From NCBI GenBank assembly GCA_964485695.1, contig CAZAKZ010000083.1, positions 1 to 25,008 on the forward strand: a DNA stretch of 25,008 bases. The letters are read 5' to 3'. Origin of the DNA: CAZAKZ01 sp964485695. Its GTDB lineage: Bacteria > Planctomycetota > JAFGQW01. Shown here in pieces: positions 6,931 through 14,708 of the stretch (the first letter of the stretch is position 1; every line of letters begins with the position of its first letter). The notes beneath the pieces were generated by a model. It did no database searches, was not told the origin of the DNA, and saw only the letters and a list, made by a program, of their open reading frames with translations. A program made the translations under genes and the position numbers.

Positions 6931-8127
6931 ATGGATCGATTTCTTCACATCACACCGGACGAGTTCCTGCTGGACTCGTTTCGCCTGGGGAGCAAGGTGT
7001 TCGAGACGGGCTTCCGTCCGAAGCACGCCATCTCCATCTGGCGGGGCGGCACGCCCGTGGGCCTCGGGGTGGACGGATTCTTCCGTACCCGGGGCGTTTT
7101 CCTGAACCACACCACCATCGCCACTGAATCCTACACTGGCGTGAGGGAACAGGGGGAGGTGGCGGTGAAGGGCCTCGAGCATCTCATCGAGGTGGTATGC
7201 CGGGAGGACGGCCTCCTCATCGTGGACGACGTCCTCGAGACGGGCCGAACGGTGCACCGCATCCTGGAGATCTTGAAGGAAAGCGCCGGCGCCAACACCC
7301 CCGATGATATCCGCGTCGCCACCGTGCACCGGAAGCCGGATCGGGTGGAGTTCAAGGACGTGCCCTCCATCCACCTCCAGGATCTGCCCGGCGACGTGTG
7401 GATCGACTATCCGCACGAGCTGAGCGACCTGGTCGATGAAGGGGATCCCGAGGACGGGCGCATCCGGCAGAAGGACGAGGCAATTTGGCGCCTCCTGAGG
7501 CGGGATCGTCTGGAACCGGAAATCGTGTCCTGCCGGGAACCGGCCTTCGTCCTCACCCCCCGGGATCTGCTCATGGATTCCTTCAAGCTCGGCCTGACGC
7601 TGATCCGGGACGAGTCCTTCCGTCCCGACTTTCTCGTGGCCCTGTGGCCCGGCGGCGTCAGCTCGGGCCTCCCCGTCCACGAGGTCTACAAGTACGCCTG
7701 GAAGAAGGGGCAGGAAATCCACCCCCCGGACCACATCAGCCTCAGTACGGCCCGCACCCGGACCAGCTACCGGTCCGACATCATCGGCATCAAGTACCTG
7801 GTCGACCACATCCGCAAGGATCACAACCTCCTCATCGTCGATACCACGTTCCGGAGCGGCCAGGTGGTGAACGACGTGCTCATGAAGCTGAAGGAGGCGT
7901 TGAGAAGAAACCTGACCATGGAGCGAGTGCGGGTGGCGGCGGTATATTTCAATCCCGACGACCGATCCACCTGGACGGTGCCGCGGGCCGTCTCCAGGCC
8001 CCACTACTACGTGAAGCAGGTGGATCGGGAGGTGATCTACCCCCAGAGCGTTCACAAGCTCGTAGAGCCGGAGACCGAGCTGAAGCAGCGCAATCCGGAG
8101 CTCCACGAGATCATATTCAGGCCTTGA
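6931..8127 (+). CDS. Tandem-duplicated phosphoribosyltransferase-domain protein
   Basis: The 398-residue protein is two type I phosphoribosyltransferase (PRTase) domains in a row. Half 1 begins I-T-P-D-E-F-L-L-D-S-F-R-L-G and half 2 L-T-P-R-D-L-L-M-D-S-F-K-L-G, with parallel W-R-G-G and W-P-G-G segments. Half 1 carries a good PRPP-binding loop, I-V-D-D-V-L-E-T-G-R-T (97-107). Half 2 has I-V-D-T-T-F-R-S-G-Q-V (302-312), where the second acidic residue is replaced. This suggests one active and one structural or regulatory copy, or a different second substrate. The closest single-domain relatives by motif are hypoxanthine/xanthine-type PRTases. There is no signal peptide. Coupling to gpsA (3-base gap) is positional only; the substrate is not predictable from sequence. 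Confidence 0.85.
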   Translation: MDRFLHITPDEFLLDSFRLGSKVFETGFRPKHAISIWRGGTPVGLGVDGFFRTRGVFLNHTTIATESYTGVREQGEVAVKGLEHLIEVVCREDGLLIVDDVLETGRTVHRILEILKESAGANTPDDIRVATVHRKPDRVEFKDVPSIHLQDLPGDVWIDYPHELSDLVDEGDPEDGRIRQKDEAIWRLLRRDRLEPEIVSCREPAFVLTPRDLLMDSFKLGLTLIRDESFRPDFLVALWPGGVSSGLPVHEVYKYAWKKGQEIHPPDHISLSTARTRTSYRSDIIGIKYLVDHIRKDHNLLIVDTTFRSGQVVNDVLMKLKEALRRNLTMERVRVAAVYFNPDDRSTWTVPRAVSRPHYYVKQVDREVIYPQSVHKLVEPETELKQRNPELHEIIFRP

Positions 8128-8149
8128 CCCGGATTATTAGATCCTAAAA

Positions 8150-8168
8150 CCACGCCCAAGGGGCGTGG
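8150..8168 (-). terminator. GC hairpin with T4 tail on the minus strand
   Basis: CCACGCCC (8150-8157) and GGGCGTGG (8161-8168) form an 8-bp stem with a 3-base loop. Read on the minus strand it is followed by TTTT. It could end minus-strand transcripts from the beta-propeller gene after passing the repeat cluster. It could equally be part of that repeat cluster. Confidence 0.4.
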
Positions 8169-8212
8169 ACCCGAAGAGGTTCTACCGATCCGGCGTTGAT
8201 CTGCTGCCCGAT

Positions 8213-8260
8213 TTCATCAAGGGTGAATGAGTCAAAACGAACTCGTTCGCCCCTGATGAA
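8213..8260. repeat. Long inverted repeat, unit 1 of a REP-like pair
   Basis: The arms TTCATCA and TGATGAA, then GGG/CCC, GAA/TTC and GAGT/ACTC, pair with only three single-base interruptions around the loop CAAAACGA (8235-8242). It lies in a 258-bp gene-free interval after the PRTase gene. Its core GAGTCAAA-CG-ACTC recurs inverted in the next unit. Confidence 0.65.
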
Positions 8261-8264
8261 GCAC

Positions 8265-8308
8265 TTCATCCGGCCTGAGTCCGATTTGACTCGTTCAGGG
8301 CGGATGAA
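8265..8308. repeat. Long inverted repeat, unit 2 of a REP-like pair, inverted relative to unit 1
   Basis: TTCATCCG...CCTGA pairs with TCAGG...CGGATGAA with one mismatch. Its reverse complement contains GAGTCAAATCGGACTC, close to the core of unit 1, so the two units are related copies in opposite orientation four bases apart. This head-to-head layout is typical of BIME-like REP pairs. Confidence 0.62.
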
Positions 8309-8327
8309 ATCCGGCGTGTGCCCGGCG

Positions 8328-8383
8328 GTGTGCACCGGGAGCCCCATCGAGGGGGCTTCCTCAAGCCACCCGCTATGCGGGTG
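8328..8383. repeat. Flanking hairpins and recurrence of a 12-mer found at the intron junction
   Basis: GTGTGCACCGGG (8328-8339) is identical to 56-67. Both copies are followed by a C4/G4 hairpin, here AGCCCC (8340-8345) with GGGGCT (8352-8357). A further perfect hairpin CACCCGC-TAT-GCGGGTG (8367-8383) ends two bases before the stop codon of the beta-propeller gene. These palindromes fill the rest of the gene-free interval. Confidence 0.5.
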
Positions 8384-8385
8384 TT

Positions 8386-9552
8386 TCATGAAGTATCCGG
8401 GTTAAGAGGAACGGCCAGGATATCCCGGTTGTGGGGGAAGAATACGTGGTGCTTGCCGGCCAAGGTCGGGCCGAAGGCGATGGAGTTCGAGTCCTCGTGG
8501 AGCAGTTCCAGTTCACCGGCTCCGGCGCTGTCGGAGTCGAGGGGAACCCGGTAGTAGAAGACCCGGTACTGGTGCGGCTGCGCCCTGACTCCCAGCAGGT
8601 GGTCGAAGGTGAGGAACTTGGGCAGCGGCGTGAGACTGGTGTAGTCCAGGCGGGTAGCCGAGGGATCGAAGGGCTTGAAGTAGCCCACCATGTAGAGGTG
8701 CCGGTCCGGCGCCGGGATCGGGCCGAATCCGAAGTGGCCGCGGGCTTTTTCCGCGTGGATCTCCTGGCCGTCGGCCTCGAGGAGCCGGAACTCCCAGTCG
8801 TCCCAGGTGGGGGATTCGTTGTTTCCCACCAGCATGGCCAGGCGGCCGTCGTCGAGGCCTGCGCCGGCGCCGCTGTAGTCGAGGCTGAGCCGGATCTTTC
8901 CGTCGATACCGGCCAGGTGGGACTCGAACTTCCCGTATCCGGAGACGGAATAGACGAATCCGTCCTCGCCCACCGGGAAGAGGTAGGTCATGGGGTTGAC
9001 TTCGCTGGCCCAGACAAGGCTGCCGCTGGGGTCCAGGTGGAGGACGCGGCCGAGTCCGCTGTTGTAGTCCACGGCTCCGAGGATCACCCCGCCGGGAACG
9101 GAAAAGGCGTTCAGGACCAGGGTGGCGCGGACGCTGGCTCCCAGGGCCTCCTTGAAGGCATAGTCCCATTTCGCCTTGCCCCCGGCGTCGAGGGCGTAGA
9201 CGTGGGACAGGGTGATGACCAGGACACCCTCCTCGAAGGGGACGGGGGCATGGGCGATTTCGTTCAGGGTCGGATTCACGTGGTGGACCGTGCCGTTCGG
9301 CTGGACCTGGAACACGGCGTGGAGGGTATGGGCGACGATCATGCCGTCACCCCGGTAGCACAGCCCCAGGCACCTTTCCCCGAAATCCGCCTGCCAGTGC
9401 TCGTGGCTGTCCAGACCCACGGACTGGATGCCGTAATCCGTGTTCACCACCACGCTGCTGTCGTCGTCGGGTGAGACGAGATAGAATCCTGCGCCAACGT
9501 AGTCGGACCGGATCCGGGTCAGGCCGCCGGGATCCCCGGGGGTGTCGCTCAT
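8386..9552 (-). CDS. Cytoplasmic PQQ-type beta-propeller protein
   Basis: The product is 388 residues from ATG 9552, which has a GGAGG seven bases upstream. There is no signal peptide, unusual for this fold. Repeated blade-like units carry hydrophobic strand pairs and Gly/Asp turns, for example G-K-A-K-W-D-Y, G-S-L-V-W-A-S and L-Y-M-V-G-Y-F. The blade pattern Y-A-L-D-A-G-G-K-A-K-W resembles PQQ-enzyme/BamB-type propeller repeats. No quinone-binding or metal residues can be asserted. It is probably a scaffold or sensor-like propeller; its partner is unknown. It is transcribed away from the YvcK-like cluster, sharing a 131-bp divergent region. Confidence 0.8.
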   Translation of the reverse strand: MSDTPGDPGGLTRIRSDYVGAGFYLVSPDDDSSVVVNTDYGIQSVGLDSHEHWQADFGERCLGLCYRGDGMIVAHTLHAVFQVQPNGTVHHVNPTLNEIAHAPVPFEEGVLVITLSHVYALDAGGKAKWDYAFKEALGASVRATLVLNAFSVPGGVILGAVDYNSGLGRVLHLDPSGSLVWASEVNPMTYLFPVGEDGFVYSVSGYGKFESHLAGIDGKIRLSLDYSGAGAGLDDGRLAMLVGNNESPTWDDWEFRLLEADGQEIHAEKARGHFGFGPIPAPDRHLYMVGYFKPFDPSATRLDYTSLTPLPKFLTFDHLLGVRAQPHQYRVFYYRVPLDSDSAGAGELELLHEDSNSIAFGPTLAGKHHVFFPHNRDILAVPLNPDTS

Positions 9553-9624
9553 GCTGTATCCTCCGTCTCGAGAGCAGAGGACACTACAATGCCAAATTTT
9601 TATCTCGACATCCACAGGCTGCCA

Positions 9625-9644
9625 GGCCGGAAAAAACGCCGGCC
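9625..9644. promoter_or_regulatory. Inverted repeat in the propeller/YvcK divergent region
   Basis: GGCCGG (9625-9630) and CCGGCC (9639-9644) flank an A-rich spacer. The repeat lies just upstream of the candidate -35 box of the plus-strand cluster and between the two divergent genes, so it may be an operator. Confidence 0.3.
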
Positions 9645-9646
9645 CC

Positions 9647-9676
9647 TCGACACCTACGGAACAATTACTGTATATC
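9647..9676 (+). promoter_or_regulatory. Promoter of the YvcK-like/glmM cluster
   Basis: TCGACA (9647-9652, 5/6) and TATATC (9671-9676, 4/6) are separated by 18 bases. The expected start site is at about 9682-9684, at the ATG itself. No Shine-Dalgarno precedes the ATG, so this is a second probable leaderless transcript in the window. Confidence 0.45.
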
Positions 9677-9683
9677 TTTGGGC

Positions 9684-12008
9684 ATGGGAATGCCCGACAG
9701 GTTGATTCAGAAGATACGGCAGAGAAGATTTTCACCGCTTGACCTCATCGACAAGGCAAACATCATCGAGAAGGTCCTGACGTTGACGCTCTCCGGCCAG
9801 CACGCTCCGGAACGGGAGTCACCCCACTTCGCCGAGTTGCTCGAGGATTTTGACGCTTTCCACACCGAGAAGATCCGGACCGTGGTCTTCGGGGGCGGTT
9901 CCGGCCTGTCCAGCATCGTGGGCGGAGAAAGCCGGACCGAGGGCTGGCAGGGCAATCCGTTTCTGGGCCTCAAGAGCATCTTCAAGGATCTCAAGGTGGG
10001 GGTATGCACCACCGATGACGGAGGCTCCACCGGCCTCATCCTGAAACACCTCGAGATCATCGCCGTGGGCGACCTCAGGAAGGTCTGCCTCTCCATGATG
10101 GTGCCGGACAACCTGAAACGGCTCTACGGCCTTCGAGACAGGCAGTGCCTGGCCCTGGCGGGCCTGCTCCAGGGCATCGTGAACCACCGCTTTCTTCCCG
10201 ATGTCGGCACTGAATCTTTGACCCGGGACGAGGAGGACGCGAGGATCCTCCTCGATCCCATGGCGCTGTTCGATCCGGAAGACCGCCGGGACTGTCCGGA
10301 AGACCTCCGGAAGTATTTCTCCCGCCTCGGCGGCTTTATCCTCGACCACCCGGTTCTCAGCGCCCTGCCCCTGAAGGGCAACTGTCTGGGAAACCTGTAT
10401 CTGCTGGCCAGCATCTACCGACAGGCCTCCGGGGGAGCGGATCGGCCGGGTTCCAGGGAGATTCTGAGGGGCATCCAGGACTTCGGAAGCCAAATCGGGG
10501 CCCCCCGGGGAAGCATCTTCCCGGCCACCACCACGCCCGGACAGCTTCGGTTTCTCTACGGGAACGGCGTGGCGGTCTACGGCCAGAACAAGGCGCTCGT
10601 GAGCCGTCGTGGATATCCCGTGGAGCGGGTGTCGGCCGACTACATCCAGAAGCCGAGGGTGGACTCGCGACTCCTCCGGGCCATCCGGAACGCGGACTTG
10701 ATCCTCTTTGCACCGGGGAGCGTCTTCTCGAGTCTCATGCCCATCCTCCAGATCGAGGCCATCACCGCGGCCATACGGGCCAATGACCGGGCCGTGAAGG
10801 TGCTGGCTGCCAGCTTCTGGGTCCAGGAAGGGGAGACGGACGTGACCCGGCGCGGCCCCGGCGCCCGCTACAGCGTCTCGGACATGATCGAGGCCTACAA
10901 CCGAAACGTCCGGGACGGCGTGGGGAACGTGTTCACCCAGATCCTGGTGGCCGACCTGAAGCAACTGCCCGGCCACGTCCTCAGGAACTACGCCCTCCAG
11001 GGAAAAATCCCCATCTTCCTGGATCGGGACCGGGTGAAGCGCCTTGGATTCGAACCCATCGAGGCGCCGGTGTTCGCCCGGGAGGTGCTGGATCGGCACA
11101 GCGTCCTGCATCACGATCCGGAACGGTTCGCCCTCGCCGTCAAGACCCTTCTCTACATGAAGAGCTTTCTTAAGAAGCCGAGGCGGCGGCGGCCCTGGAG
11201 GGAGCAGATCCTGGTGGGGCGTCCAGGGCGGGGACGCGCCTCGCCGGCCCGCTACATGGCCCTCGTCCAGAAAAAGATCGACGACCTCGACCTGAGAACC
11301 CAGAAGCTGAGGCATAGCTTTCGGGATCTCCTGTGGAGAAACCGGGACATCCTGCCCGGGCACCTCGACCAGTTCGTGGGCATCAAGGTGATCCCCGTGA
11401 ACCGATGGAAGCGCAGTACCGAGTGGGACAAGGTGCTGGGCTACTTCGATCCTCAGGATCGATACCTGAAAATCCACCAGCAGCTCATGCACGGCGATCC
11501 GGAGCGCTTGCAGGAGGACATTCTCATCGGCATGGGGGAGGCGCTCCTGGGCCGGTACTTCCTGGAGAAGAGGCTGGAGCCCCTGGTGGTGGATGGCGAG
11601 AGGGTGGGGAAGATCTACAGCATCCATCTGGCTCCAGAGCAGGAGCGCCAGAGCTTCCTGAAAGACGAAGAGCTGCGGACCTACCTCGGCCTGGCCAAGA
11701 TGCGGCAGAGTGCCGCGCACAAGGATGTCTATCGCATCATCTTGAACGGCGACGAGGGCTTCATGGCGCCCGGGCTTCTCTTCGGCCTGCTCTATGCATG
11801 GTACCTGAACAACAGATACGGGGGCGTGGCCGACTACGATATGTCCATGGTCCGGTGGAAGGTCTCGGACCTCATCCCCCACCAGACCCAGGAGATGATC
11901 GCCCGACGGGACCTCATCGCCTTTTTCCGCACGGTGGTGTTCCGCCATGTGGATACGGAAGTGGAGTCGATCCTGGCTGCGGCCCGGAAGGACAGTCGGA
12001 AGGATTGA
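9684..12008 (+). CDS. CofD/YvcK-fold protein with a long uncharacterised C-terminal extension
   Basis: The 774-residue protein contains a CofD/YvcK (UPF0052) core at about residues 64-490. It has V-V-F-G-G-G-S-G-L-S (67-76), T-T-D-D-G-G-S-T-G (109-117) and A-D-L-I-L-F-A-P-G-S-V-F-S-S (337-350). YvcK proteins bind UDP-sugars such as UDP-GlcNAc and link carbon status to cell-wall synthesis; CofD enzymes transfer phospholactate in F420 synthesis. The neighbours (beta-helix protein, glmM) favour the YvcK-like role. A basic linker (about 498-506, K-P-R-R-R-R-P) joins a C-terminal part of about 270 residues that I do not recognise; it is mostly helical. Classical YvcK is about 320 residues, so this form is more than twice as long. 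An alternative start is ATG 9690. The next gene starts 5 bases after the stop. Confidence 0.85.
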   Translation: MGMPDRLIQKIRQRRFSPLDLIDKANIIEKVLTLTLSGQHAPERESPHFAELLEDFDAFHTEKIRTVVFGGGSGLSSIVGGESRTEGWQGNPFLGLKSIFKDLKVGVCTTDDGGSTGLILKHLEIIAVGDLRKVCLSMMVPDNLKRLYGLRDRQCLALAGLLQGIVNHRFLPDVGTESLTRDEEDARILLDPMALFDPEDRRDCPEDLRKYFSRLGGFILDHPVLSALPLKGNCLGNLYLLASIYRQASGGADRPGSREILRGIQDFGSQIGAPRGSIFPATTTPGQLRFLYGNGVAVYGQNKALVSRRGYPVERVSADYIQKPRVDSRLLRAIRNADLILFAPGSVFSSLMPILQIEAITAAIRANDRAVKVLAASFWVQEGETDVTRRGPGARYSVSDMIEAYNRNVRDGVGNVFTQILVADLKQLPGHVLRNYALQGKIPIFLDRDRVKRLGFEPIEAPVFAREVLDRHSVLHHDPERFALAVKTLLYMKSFLKKPRRRRPWREQILVGRPGRGRASPARYMALVQKKIDDLDLRTQKLRHSFRDLLWRNRDILPGHLDQFVGIKVIPVNRWKRSTEWDKVLGYFDPQDRYLKIHQQLMHGDPERLQEDILIGMGEALLGRYFLEKRLEPLVVDGERVGKIYSIHLAPEQERQSFLKDEELRTYLGLAKMRQSAAHKDVYRIILNGDEGFMAPGLLFGLLYAWYLNNRYGGVADYDMSMVRWKVSDLIPHQTQEMIARRDLIAFFRTVVFRHVDTEVESILAAARKDSRKD

Positions 12009-12013
12009 AGGGC

Positions 12014-13255
12014 ATGGACGGACATCGAGAGAACCGGACGCGGGTGCAGGTGCTCATCGAGGGGGGCGTCACGGTCCATGATCCGGACACGGTCTGGATC
12101 GCTCCCGAGGTGCAGCCGGATCGAATCCTTCCCGGGTCCATCCTTCATCCCGGCTGCCGTCTCCGGGGCAAGGACACCTGGATCGGCCCGGCCGCCGAGG
12201 TCGGGGAGGAGGCCCCGGCCACGGTCGAGGACTGCCGCATCGGTCCGGGGGTGAAGCTCAAGGGCGGCTTCTTCAAGCGCTCCACGTTTCTGGAAGGAGC
12301 GTCCATGGGCAGCGGGGCACAGGTCCGGGAGGGGTGCCTCCTGGAGGAGCTGGCGAGCGGCGCCCACACCGTGGGCCTCAAGCAGACGATCCTGTTTCCC
12401 TTCGTGACCCTGGGAAGCCTCGTCAACTTCTGCGACTGCCTCATGGCGGGAGGCACCACCCGCAGGGACCACAGCGAGGTGGGGAGCTCCTACATCCACT
12501 TCAACTACACGCCGCACCAGGACAAGGCCACGGCCTCCCTCTTCGGGGACGTGGCCCGGGGCGTGATGCTGGACCAGCGGCCCGTCTTCCTCGGGGGTCA
12601 GGGCGGCACTGTGGGGCCGGTGCGCCTCGGATTCGGCACAGTGGCCGTCGCCGGCGCCATCGTCCGGAAGGACTGCGTCGAGGGCCACCGGCTGCTGAAG
12701 GCCGAGGGAATCTCCCTGCCCACGGAATTCATTCCGGGACTCTATCGGGACGTCCGGCGTGTGGTCACGAACAACCTTCATTACATCGCCAACCTGCATG
12801 CGCTCGGGCGCTGGTACGCCGAGGTGAGAAGCCGGTTCTTCTCCGGGGCGTCCGCGGCCCTCCATGCGGGCGCGGTGGAGGTCCTCGACCTGGCTCTGGC
12901 GGAGCGGATCAAGCGCCTCGGAGGCCTGGCGGACAACATGAGTCGGTCCCTGGACCTGGCCGCCGCATCCCAGCTGCTGCCCCGGCACCTGGAGCGGCAG
13001 AAGGAGCTCCTCGAGAGGTGGAACGACTTGAAATCGCGCCTGGAAGCTCCGCCCTCCGGGGCAACCGGCGCTGCAGACCGTGACTTGTTTCTGCAAGGGC
13101 TGGAGGCCGGCATCGCCGCACGGGGCGGGGATTATCTCGAGGTCGTATCCGGCCTGGAACCGGACGTCCGGAAGGCCGGAGCCGACTGGCTCCTGGCCGG
13201 GGTGAACGAGGTCGTGGCATCGGCGCAGTCCGTGTTGCCGGCCTTCACGAGGTGA
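12014..13255 (+). CDS. Left-handed beta-helix (hexapeptide) protein, GlmU C-domain-like
   Basis: The product is 413 residues. About residues 25-220 show imperfect hexapeptide turns (I-L-P-G-S-I, I-G-P-A-A-E, I-G-P-G-V-K), as in left-handed beta-helix acyltransferases and the GlmU C-terminal domain. The stretch G-T-V-G-P-V-R-L-G-F-G-T-V-A-V-A-G-A-I-V lies near the end of the helix. The remaining 190 residues are helical. There is no nucleotidyl (pyrophosphorylase) domain. An AAGGA lies nine bases before ATG 12014. It sits between the YvcK-like gene and glmM. It may therefore bind or acetylate a glucosamine-phosphate intermediate in UDP-GlcNAc synthesis, but that role is inferred from position and fold. 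Confidence 0.82.
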   Translation: MDGHRENRTRVQVLIEGGVTVHDPDTVWIAPEVQPDRILPGSILHPGCRLRGKDTWIGPAAEVGEEAPATVEDCRIGPGVKLKGGFFKRSTFLEGASMGSGAQVREGCLLEELASGAHTVGLKQTILFPFVTLGSLVNFCDCLMAGGTTRRDHSEVGSSYIHFNYTPHQDKATASLFGDVARGVMLDQRPVFLGGQGGTVGPVRLGFGTVAVAGAIVRKDCVEGHRLLKAEGISLPTEFIPGLYRDVRRVVTNNLHYIANLHALGRWYAEVRSRFFSGASAALHAGAVEVLDLALAERIKRLGGLADNMSRSLDLAAASQLLPRHLERQKELLERWNDLKSRLEAPPSGATGAADRDLFLQGLEAGIAARGGDYLEVVSGLEPDVRKAGADWLLAGVNEVVASAQSVLPAFTR

Positions 13256-13303
13256 TACGAGAGCGGATCCCTGGGCGGGATCAACTCCAGGAGGATGGAT
13301 CCA

Positions 13304-14656
13304 ATGGGACAGTGGTTTGGAACGGACGGGATTCGCGGGGTGGCCAATGTCGACCCCATGACCGCTGAGATGGCGCTCCAGGTCGGTCGCGCCGTGGCCT
13401 ACTTGAATCGCCGCGGTCAGCACCACTCCCGCGTGGTCATCGGGAAGGACACCCGTATCTCGGGCTACGTGTTCGAGTTCGCCCTGGTGTCGGGGATCTG
13501 CTCCATGGGCGGTACCGCCTACATCTTGGGGCCTCTGCCCACCCCCGGCGTGGCCTTCATGGCCCGGAGCATGCGGGCGGATGCGGGCATCGTCATCTCC
13601 GCCTCCCACAATCCGTACCAGGACAACGGGATCAAGATCTTTTCCGGAGAGGGTCGGAAACTCCCGGACGCCCAGGAGGGGGAGATCGAGGCCCTCATCG
13701 CAGGTGGAGACCTGACGCGTCATCTGCCGGAAGCGGATCGGCTGGGAAGGGCCATGCGCATCAGTGACGTGGCCGGCCGCTACATCGACTTTCTGAAGGA
13801 GACGTTTCCCAGGAACCTCGACCTCGAGGGATTCAAGGTGGTGATGGACTGCTCCAACGGCGCCACCTACAAGGTGGCGCCCAGGACCTTCGAGGAACTC
13901 GGCGCCGAGGTCAAGACGCTCCACGACGATCCGGATGGCACCAACATCAATCGCGAATGCGGCTCCGAGCATACCGAGGACCTGAGGCGGCGCGTGGTGG
14001 AGACCGGAGCGGCCCTGGGTCTGGCCTTCGACGGCGACGGGGACCGCCTCATCGCCGTGGATGAACGAGGCCGGGAGGTGACCGGAGATCAGATCCTGGC
14101 GGTGTGCGCCCTGTCCATGCAGGAGGAGGGGCGCCTCGAGAACAACACCGTGGTGAGCACGGTCATGAGCAACCTCGGCCTCTCCCGCCTCCTCGAGGAC
14201 CGCGGCATCACCCACGTGAAGGCCAAGGTGGGGGATCGGTACGTGCGCGAGGCCATGGATGAGACGGGCAGCGTCGTGGGCGGTGAGGATTCGGGCCACC
14301 TGATCTTCGCCGAGCACCACACCACGGGCGACGGCATCCTCTCGGCTCTGCAGCTGGTGGCGGTCATGCTGCGAACGGGCAAGCCGCTGTCGGACCTTGC
14401 ATCGGCCATGACCGTGTTTCCCCAGCGACTCCTCAACGTGGACGTCCGGGAGAAGCCGGACCTCCTGAGCGTCCCCGCGATCCGGTCCGCCATCGAGGCG
14501 GTCGAGCAGGACCTCGGAAACCAGGGCCGGGTGCTGGTGCGCTATTCCGGCACGCAGCTCATGTGCCGGGTCATGGTGGAAGGGCCCACGAGGGAGCAAA
14601 CCGAAACGAACTGTCGCCGCATCGCGGAAGTCGTCACGCGGGAGATCGGCGCGTGA
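13304..14656 (+). CDS. glmM: Phosphoglucosamine mutase
   Basis: GlmM interconverts glucosamine-6-phosphate and glucosamine-1-phosphate for UDP-GlcNAc, peptidoglycan and LPS. The 450-residue protein starts G-Q-W-F-G-T-D-G-I-R-G, the family N-terminus. It has the phosphoserine loop I-S-A-S-H-N-P with Ser101, the Mg-binding D-G-D-G-D at 243-247, the sugar loop G-G-E-D-S-G-H, and the phosphate loop R-Y-S-G-T-Q. These motifs are also consistent with phosphomannomutase/phosphoglucomutase relatives, but the N-terminus and S-A-S-H-N-P context favour GlmM. ATG 13304 is chosen because AGGAGG (13289-13294) abuts the other in-frame ATG at 13295 and is nine bases from 13304. It follows the beta-helix gene by 48 bases. 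Confidence 0.94.
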   Translation: MGQWFGTDGIRGVANVDPMTAEMALQVGRAVAYLNRRGQHHSRVVIGKDTRISGYVFEFALVSGICSMGGTAYILGPLPTPGVAFMARSMRADAGIVISASHNPYQDNGIKIFSGEGRKLPDAQEGEIEALIAGGDLTRHLPEADRLGRAMRISDVAGRYIDFLKETFPRNLDLEGFKVVMDCSNGATYKVAPRTFEELGAEVKTLHDDPDGTNINRECGSEHTEDLRRRVVETGAALGLAFDGDGDRLIAVDERGREVTGDQILAVCALSMQEEGRLENNTVVSTVMSNLGLSRLLEDRGITHVKAKVGDRYVREAMDETGSVVGGEDSGHLIFAEHHTTGDGILSALQLVAVMLRTGKPLSDLASAMTVFPQRLLNVDVREKPDLLSVPAIRSAIEAVEQDLGNQGRVLVRYSGTQLMCRVMVEGPTREQTETNCRRIAEVVTREIGA

Positions 14657-14708
14657 CGGGTGCGTCCGGCCGGATCTCCAGGGACCGACCCGGTGGAAAA
14701 GGGAAACC

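Noticed and set aside
8144..8389. Small 81-codon frame on the minus strand in the repeat cluster
   Set aside because: It consists entirely of the inverted repeats and has no ribosome binding site; better explained as repeat DNA.
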